Assembly: GCF_020387415.1 (NCBI RefSeq)
Contig: NZ_JAGWCB010000014.1
Coordinates: 1-64,000, forward strand
Direction of reading: 5' to 3'
DNA length: 64,000 nt
DNA from: Ideonella benzenivorans
Lineage (GTDB): Bacteria; Pseudomonadota; Gammaproteobacteria; Burkholderiales; Burkholderiaceae_C
Position 1 is the stretch's first letter, and every line of letters starts with the position of its first letter. Position numbers and translations under genes: made by a program. This document shows, piece by piece, positions 55,623 through 64,000 of the stretch. A model generated the notes under the pieces. That model searched no databases, had not been told where the DNA came from, and worked only from the letters and a program-made list of their open reading frames with translations.

Positions 55623-58072
55623 CGGAAGGCCATCACCGCCTGGTTGCGCAGGGTGCGCAGCTGGGCCAGCACCTGCTCGCCCAGCGCCAGGGTGTGCGGG
55701 GGCAGCAGGTCCGCGTAGATCATGCCGAAGGGAACCTGCTTGACCGTCAAGGGCAGCACCAGGAAGGAACGGGCCTTCACCGTGCGGTGGAACCAGTCCG
55801 GCAAGGCCTCGGCAATGGCCCCGGTGCGGGTGTCGACGATCAGCGTGTCGGCGCCGCGCTGGCAGACGGCGGTGAACAAATCGGGCGCCTTCCCGGCCGG
55901 CACCTGCAAGGGCACCCGGAACACCTGGCAGAGGGCCTCGACGTCCTCGCCCAGGCCGAAGCGGCCGGTCAGCTGATCGCTCTTGGCATCCCGCAGGCAG
56001 AACACCACGCGGGAGAAGCCCACCGCGCGGTAAAGGGTCTCCAGCACCATGCGCAGCACCTGGCTCAGGTCCACCTGGTCGTTCACCATCGCCTGGGTGA
56101 CATCGGCGATGCCCGCCGTCAGCAGCGACTGCACCAAGGCACCGTCCTGGGCGGCCTGGGGCAGGCGCAGTGTCGGCTCCCCCGGGTCGGGCAGCGCGTC
56201 CGGCGGCAGGGCCGTGGCCTCCAGCGCCAAGTCCAGCGGCGCCTCATCGGCCAAGGCCGTGACCGTGGGGGCGTTCAGCCACTGGCGCACCGGGGAGTCG
56301 CCCGGCAGGGACAGGGCGCTGGCCTGGACGAAATCGCCCACCTGCTCGCGCGCCTGTCGCACCGCGTCGGCCACCGACTCCGGGCGCAGGGCCAGCGAAG
56401 GGGCATGGCGGGCCGCGACGGCCTCCACCCGCGCGCCCGCCTGCGCCGGGTCGCCGGCCAGCAGGACGTCCGCCAGTTCATTGGCCGCGCTGGCCAGCCA
56501 GCGCAGCCGCTCCGGCGGCGCGCTCAAGCGCCGCGCCGGGGGCCCGCCGGCCGGCGCGCGCATCACCTGCTGCAGGCTGGCGGGCAGGCCCCAGCGGCGC
56601 ACCACCTCGCACCCCAGGGTCTCGTAATCCACCCCCAGCACCCGCCAGGCGGCCCGGGTCTCGCCCACCCGTTCGGCCAGTTCGCGCACCTCGCGCGCCT
56701 CTTCGGCGAAATAGAAGCCCACCAGCAGACGCCCCAGGTTGCGGAACATCGCCCCGATGAACGCCTCCTCGCGCTCCTGGGGCGTCTGGCCCAGGCTCTG
56801 CGCCAGCATGCCGGCCATCAGCGCGCGCAGGAACTCCTGCGTCAGCGCCTGGGCATGGCTGCGGTCGGCCATGTGCTCCAACAGCACCAGGGACAGGGCC
56901 ATGTTGCGCACGCCGCTCAGGCCCACCAGGGCCACTGCGCGCGAGACGGTGCCGATGGTGCCCCCTCCGGCATGCACGAAACTGGCGCTGTTGACGACGC
57001 GCAGCAGCTTGTGGGTCAGCGCCACGTCCTTCAGGATCTCGTTGGCCAGGCTCGACAGGTTGGCCTGCTCGTCACTGGCCACGCGGTGGATGCGGGCCAC
57101 CGCCTCGCCCAGGGCCGGGAAATCGCTCTTGTGGCGCATGCGCCGCCACAGGAAGTCCAGCGTGCCCTGGCCGGCCCCGGTCACCGTGCTGGGCCCCTCC
57201 AGCGGCATTGGCGCGCTGTGGGCCTCGCCCCCTTCGGCGCTGTCCCGCCAGTTGGCCAGCGCCTCGCGCAGGGCGCGGGCCGAGGCCGTGCGCTGGACCG
57301 GGTCGAACACCAGGGCCTGGGCCAGCACGGCCCGCAGATGGGCATCGGCCCGCTCGCCCAGCGACTCGGGCAGCACCACCAGCTCGACTGCCGCCCGCCG
57401 CATCGCCTGGGCCGGGTCGCTCGCCGGGTGTCGCACCGGTGCCCCGCCCAGCATCTCCGCCAGGATCAGCGCCAGCGCGAACACGTCCACGGCCGGCCCC
57501 GGCGGCTCGCCACGGGCCGCCTCCGGCGCGATGTAGCCCGGGGTGCCGACGATGGCGCCCCCCTGAGCGCCGCCGACGGCCTGGCCCCGCGCGTCCAGCC
57601 GGGCGGCAATGCCGAAATCCATCACCCGGGCCCGGCCCTGGGCGTCGATCAGGATGTTCGAGGGCTTCAGGTCGCGGTGGATCACCCCGGCCTCATGGGC
57701 GACCTGCAGGGCGTCCAGCACATCGCAGGCCATGGTCAGGGCCTCGCGCCAGGGCACCGGGCCGCGCCGCAAGCGCTCGGCCAGCGTGCCCCCCGGCACC
57801 CACTCGAACACCATGTAGGGGCGGCCCTCGTGCACATCGGCCTCGAACACCGGCACGATGTGGGGGTGGCGCAAACGGCCGACCGCCCGGGCCTCGTGCA
57901 GCCAGGCGTCCATCTCGCCCTTGGCCAGGGGCTCGTGGCGCAGCTTGAGCGCCACCTCGCGGTCCAGACGGGGGTCATGGGCCAGCCAGACGGTCGCCTC
58001 GGCCCCTTGGCCGATCAGGCGGCGGAGCAGGAAGCGGCCCACGTGCTTGGCGGGACGAACAGCAGGATTCAC
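55607..58072 (-). CDS. Ser/Thr kinase-HDOD-GAF fusion signalling protein
   Basis: About 821 residues. An N-terminal eukaryotic-type kinase has Lys43 in VALKL, HRDLKPSN (His132), MDFGIAARL and YIAPEAARGE, and all catalytic residues are present. A central HDOD domain (about 340-530: LSSLANEILKDVALTHKLLRV, FRNLGRLLVGFYF) and a C-terminal GAF domain (about 660-815) follow. It probably phosphorylates partners in response to a ligand bound by GAF. No transmembrane segment is visible. GTG at 58072 is a best guess. Starts at 58042 (GTG) or a TTG at 58180 are possible. It converges with, and overlaps by 16 bp, the 8-oxoguanine deaminase gene. Confidence 0.8.
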   Translation of the reverse strand: MNPAVRPAKHVGRFLLRRLIGQGAEATVWLAHDPRLDREVALKLRHEPLAKGEMDAWLHEARAVGRLRHPHIVPVFEADVHEGRPYMVFEWVPGGTLAERLRRGPVPWREALTMACDVLDALQVAHEAGVIHRDLKPSNILIDAQGRARVMDFGIAARLDARGQAVGGAQGGAIVGTPGYIAPEAARGEPPGPAVDVFALALILAEMLGGAPVRHPASDPAQAMRRAAVELVVLPESLGERADAHLRAVLAQALVFDPVQRTASARALREALANWRDSAEGGEAHSAPMPLEGPSTVTGAGQGTLDFLWRRMRHKSDFPALGEAVARIHRVASDEQANLSSLANEILKDVALTHKLLRVVNSASFVHAGGGTIGTVSRAVALVGLSGVRNMALSLVLLEHMADRSHAQALTQEFLRALMAGMLAQSLGQTPQEREEAFIGAMFRNLGRLLVGFYFAEEAREVRELAERVGETRAAWRVLGVDYETLGCEVVRRWGLPASLQQVMRAPAGGPPARRLSAPPERLRWLASAANELADVLLAGDPAQAGARVEAVAARHAPSLALRPESVADAVRQAREQVGDFVQASALSLPGDSPVRQWLNAPTVTALADEAPLDLALEATALPPDALPDPGEPTLRLPQAAQDGALVQSLLTAGIADVTQAMVNDQVDLSQVLRMVLETLYRAVGFSRVVFCLRDAKSDQLTGRFGLGEDVEALCQVFRVPLQVPAGKAPDLFTAVCQRGADTLIVDTRTGAIAEALPDWFHRTVKARSFLVLPLTVKQVPFGMIYADLLPPHTLALGEQVLAQLRTLRNQAVMAFRQLAS

Positions 58073-58276
58073 GACGGCACGGTGCTTGGCGGGACAGGAC
58101 CGCGGCGGCACCACGATGGAGGCGCCGCGGGGATCCGCCCGATTGGACCTTGCCCGCGGGCGGCCCGAAACCGGGAACAACGCGACTTTCGAACCCCATT
58201 CGGCCGCGGCGCTGCGCTATGCTGAGCGCTGCTCCCGAAAAGCACCGGACCGCGCGGGAGGACCGCCCCCCTGCCC

Positions 58277-61957
<3,681 letters not shown>

Positions 61958-61958
61958 G

Positions 61959-61981
61959 CCGGCGCCCCGCGGCTGCGCCGG
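61959..61981. terminator. hairpin between convergent kinase and puuD genes
   Basis: CCGGCGC/GCGCCGG stem with a 9-base loop in the 30-bp gap between convergent stops. No T-tract, so it is a weak candidate. Confidence 0.3.
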
Positions 61982-61987
61982 GCGGCG

Positions 61988-63184
61988 TCAGGGCATGCCG
62001 GCGTCGAACCAGCGGCCCAGCAGGGCCCGTTCCTCGTCGGTGATCTGGGTCGCGTTGTTCAGCGGCATGGCCTTGAGCACCACCGCCTGCTGGTGCATCG
62101 CCATCGCGTTCTTGCGGATCAGCTCCGGCCGGTCCAGCTCAATGCCCTTGTTCTGCACCTGCGCGTTGTGGCAGAGCACGCAGCGCTGCTGGAGCACCGC
62201 CTGCACCTGGGCGAACGTGGGCACCGGCGCGGCCGCCACCGCCGGCTTGGGCGCCGGCGCCAGGGCGACGATCACGCCCAGGATCATCAGCACCCCGGCG
62301 ATGGCATAGCCCCAGGGGGCCCGCTGGCCGGCCAGCTTGGTCTTGTGGCGCGCCACGAAGAACTGCCGGATCGAGGCGCCCGCGCCCATCATCACCACCA
62401 GCACCAGCCAGTTGTGCGGTGCCTCGTAGAGCCAGCCGTAGTGGTTGGACAGCATCGCGATCAGCACCGGCAGCGTGAAGTAGGTGTTGTGCACGCTGCG
62501 CTGCTTGCCGCGCTGGCCGTGGATCGGGTCCACCGGCAGGCCGGCCTTGAGCTGGGCCACCACCTTGCGCTGGCCGGGGATGATCCAGTGCGCCACATTG
62601 GCGCTCATCGCGGTGGCCATCATCGCGCCCATCAGCAGGAAGGCCGCGCGGCCGGCGAACAGCTGGGTCGCCAGCCAGGCCGCCAGCACCACCACGCCCG
62701 CCACCAGCACGCCGACGATGGTGTCGCCGTTCTGGCGACGGCCGAACAGGTGGCAGATGGCGTCATAGACGAACCAGAACACCACCAGGAAGCCCAGCGC
62801 CGCCGCCACCGCCCAGCCGGCCGACGGCCAGGCATGCACCCGTGGGTCGATCAGGAAGGTGCTGGCCTGGAACAGGTAGAGCACGGTGAACAGCGCGAAA
62901 CCGCTCAGCCAGGTGCTGTAGCTCTCCCAGAAGAACCAGTGCAGCTTCTCGGGCAGCGTCTTGGGCGCCACCAGGTACTTCTGCGGGTTGTAGAAGCCGC
63001 CGCCATGCACGGCCCACAGTTCCCCGCCCACGCCCTTGGCCTGCAGCGCCGGGTCGGTGGGCTTCTCGAGGTTGCTGTCGAGGAAGACGAAATAGAAGGA
63101 CGAGCCGATCCAGGCGATGGCCACGATCACATGGGTCCAGCGCAGCAGCAGGTTGGCCCAGTCCAGCAGGTAGGAGGTGTCCAT
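61988..63184 (-). CDS. puuD: urate oxidase/hydroxylase PuuD (membrane type)
   Basis: 398 residues. About eight membrane helices with conserved His residues in DWANLLLRWTHVIVAIAWIG, HGGGFYNPQKY and ANVAHWIIPGQRK. A C-terminal cytochrome c domain has the haem site CVLCH at residues 335-339 and a later Met ligand region. PuuD-type enzymes oxidise urate to 5-hydroxyisourate and pass electrons to the respiratory chain instead of making peroxide. HIU hydrolase is encoded just upstream, with a 3-bp gap between the two genes. Confidence 0.92.
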   Translation of the reverse strand: MDTSYLLDWANLLLRWTHVIVAIAWIGSSFYFVFLDSNLEKPTDPALQAKGVGGELWAVHGGGFYNPQKYLVAPKTLPEKLHWFFWESYSTWLSGFALFTVLYLFQASTFLIDPRVHAWPSAGWAVAAALGFLVVFWFVYDAICHLFGRRQNGDTIVGVLVAGVVVLAAWLATQLFAGRAAFLLMGAMMATAMSANVAHWIIPGQRKVVAQLKAGLPVDPIHGQRGKQRSVHNTYFTLPVLIAMLSNHYGWLYEAPHNWLVLVVMMGAGASIRQFFVARHKTKLAGQRAPWGYAIAGVLMILGVIVALAPAPKPAVAAAPVPTFAQVQAVLQQRCVLCHNAQVQNKGIELDRPELIRKNAMAMHQQAVVLKAMPLNNATQITDEERALLGRWFDAGMP

Positions 63185-63187
63185 CGC

Positions 63188-63544
63188 TCAACTGCCCCGG
63201 TAGGTGGAATAGGCCCAGGGGCTGGCCAGCAGCGGCACGTGGTAGTGCGCGCTGGCGTCGGCGATGCCGAAGTCCAGCGGCACCGCATCCAGGAACGGCG
63301 GCTCGGGCAAGGTGACGCCAGCCGCCCGGAAATAGGCGGCCACCTCGAACACCAGGCGGTAGCGGCCCGGCTGGAAGGTCTCACCCTGCAGCAGCGGGCC
63401 ATCGGCCCGGCCGTCATGGTTCAGGCTGAGCTGGTGGATCAGCTCGGGCGCACCGGTGGCCGGCAGCCGGTACAGCCGGACCGCCATGCCGGCCGCCGGG
63501 CAGCCGCGCATCGTGTCCAGCACGTGGGTCGTGAGTTGTCCCAT
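63188..63544 (-). CDS. uraH: 5-hydroxyisourate hydrolase
   Basis: 118 residues, transthyretin-like family. N-terminal TTHVLDTMRG carries the catalytic His, VRLYRL the Arg, ASAHYHVPLLASP the second His, and the protein ends in the diagnostic tetrapeptide YRGS. It converts 5-hydroxyisourate to OHCU. ATG at 63544 gives the standard length. It is the first gene of the leftward uraH-puuD unit, divergent from a GntR regulator. Confidence 0.95.
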   Translation of the reverse strand: MGQLTTHVLDTMRGCPAAGMAVRLYRLPATGAPELIHQLSLNHDGRADGPLLQGETFQPGRYRLVFEVAAYFRAAGVTLPEPPFLDAVPLDFGIADASAHYHVPLLASPWAYSTYRGS

Positions 63545-63579
63545 GGTCGGCGAACAAAGTGGTTGAAAACTGTGGACTG

Positions 63580-63593
63580 AAGTGTATACACTT
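63580..63593. promoter_or_regulatory. 14-bp palindromic operator between uraH and the GntR gene
   Basis: AAGTGTATACACTT is a perfect palindrome centred in the 81-bp divergent gap, followed by a second partial half-site CGCATACAC (63595-63603). This is the shape of FCD-type GntR operators, and the adjacent gene encodes such a regulator. Confidence 0.65.
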
Positions 63594-63625
63594 TCGCATA
63601 CACCGCAAATCACCCCAAGCGCCCC

Positions 63626-64000
63626 ATGGCCCGCCGCCCCGATCCCGCCGCGCTGACCCCGCCCGCCGACACCCCGGCCGCCCTGGGCGTGCCTGAAGGC
63701 GCGGGCGAACGCACCACCACCGACCGCATCGTCGCCTCGGTGACGACGGCCATCGTGGAGCGACGCCTGATGCCCGGCACCAAGCTGGTCGAGCAGCAGA
63801 TCGCCGACATCTTCAAGGTCTCGCGCACCGTGGTGCGCCAGGCGCTCAACCAGCTCTCGGGCGACAAGCTGGTCACGCTGGAGCCCGCCCGCGGCGCCTT
63901 CGTGCGCGAACCCAGCGTCGAGGAGGCCCGCCAGGTCTACGAGGTGCGCACGATGCTGGAGAGCGCGATGCTGCGCGAGCTGGCCGCCCGCATTACCGAC
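63626..64000 (+). CDS. GntR-family regulator, FCD type (cut by window end)
   Basis: 125 codons are inside the window. A variable, proline-rich N-terminus precedes the winged helix (VEQQIADIFKVSRTVVRQAL, about residues 53-72) and the beginning of an FCD domain (VYEVRTMLESAMLRELAA). The C-terminal effector domain lies beyond 64000. Divergence from uraH-puuD across a perfect palindrome suggests it represses urate breakdown until urate, allantoin or a related compound is present. Confidence 0.85.
   Translation, partial: MARRPDPAALTPPADTPAALGVPEGAGERTTTDRIVASVTTAIVERRLMPGTKLVEQQIADIFKVSRTVVRQALNQLSGDKLVTLEPARGAFVREPSVEEARQVYEVRTMLESAMLRELAARITD

Overview
The window is very GC-rich, densely coded DNA with the gene content of a Burkholderiales-type betaproteobacterium (MacAB and RND efflux, LpxO, a MocR regulator next to DUF2917, PuuD-type urate oxidation, TonB receptor). 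The lineage is inferred from gene content and codon use. No rRNA, tRNA or housekeeping marker is present to fix the genus.

Layout. 1-545: insertion-sequence debris (two abutting IS30-type ends and an IS1182-like fragment), then a small lower-GC membrane-protein gene (546-851). 1046-5667: MacA-MacB-outer membrane factor export operon. 5689-9545: exported hypothetical protein, MocR regulator divergent from a DUF2917 gene, lipid A hydroxylase LpxO and a small membrane protein. 9583-24190: purine/pyrimidine scavenging block with two exported PNP-fold proteins, a TonB receptor, adenine deaminase, a BMP-type ABC importer followed by cytosine deaminase, an oxalate/formate-type MFS carrier and an HpxW-like oxamate amidohydrolase with its GntR regulator. 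25174-33048: TetR/RND tripartite pump/TetR and a universal stress protein. 33068-46056: second purine block with a second BMP-type ABC importer, Tsx-like channel, guanine deaminase, LysR regulator and xdhABC. 46145-49587: TSUP exporter, Crp/Fnr regulator and succinyl-CoA:acetate CoA-transferase. 49670-53053: hyi-gckA-antiporter operon for glyoxylate/hydroxypyruvate carbon. 53120-61957: DUF4056 protein, 8-oxoguanine deaminase, a kinase-HDOD-GAF fusion and a hybrid histidine kinase. 61988-64000: urate oxidase PuuD, 5-hydroxyisourate hydrolase and a GntR regulator cut by the window end.

How the genes fit together. Nucleosides and bases would cross the outer membrane through the TonB receptor and the Tsx-like channel, be cleaved in the periplasm by the PNP-fold pair, and enter through the two BMP-type ABC importers. 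Adenine, guanine, 8-oxoguanine and cytosine each have a deaminase. XdhABC makes urate, and PuuD plus HIU hydrolase start ring opening. HpxW, the oxalate carrier and Hyi/glycerate kinase would deal with the oxamate and glyoxylate ends of the pathway. OHCU decarboxylase, allantoinase and glyoxylate carboligase are not in the window.

The strongest unlisted signal is regulatory. Four transcription units of this system (TonB receptor, first ABC-codA operon, hpxW, Tsx-second ABC operon) each carry a -24/-12 sigma-54 promoter with exact GG-N10-GC spacing. This suggests that purine scavenging here is a nitrogen-limitation regulon. A second regulatory signal is a near-identical 21-bp operator placed before both the RND pump operon and the distant uspA-like gene.
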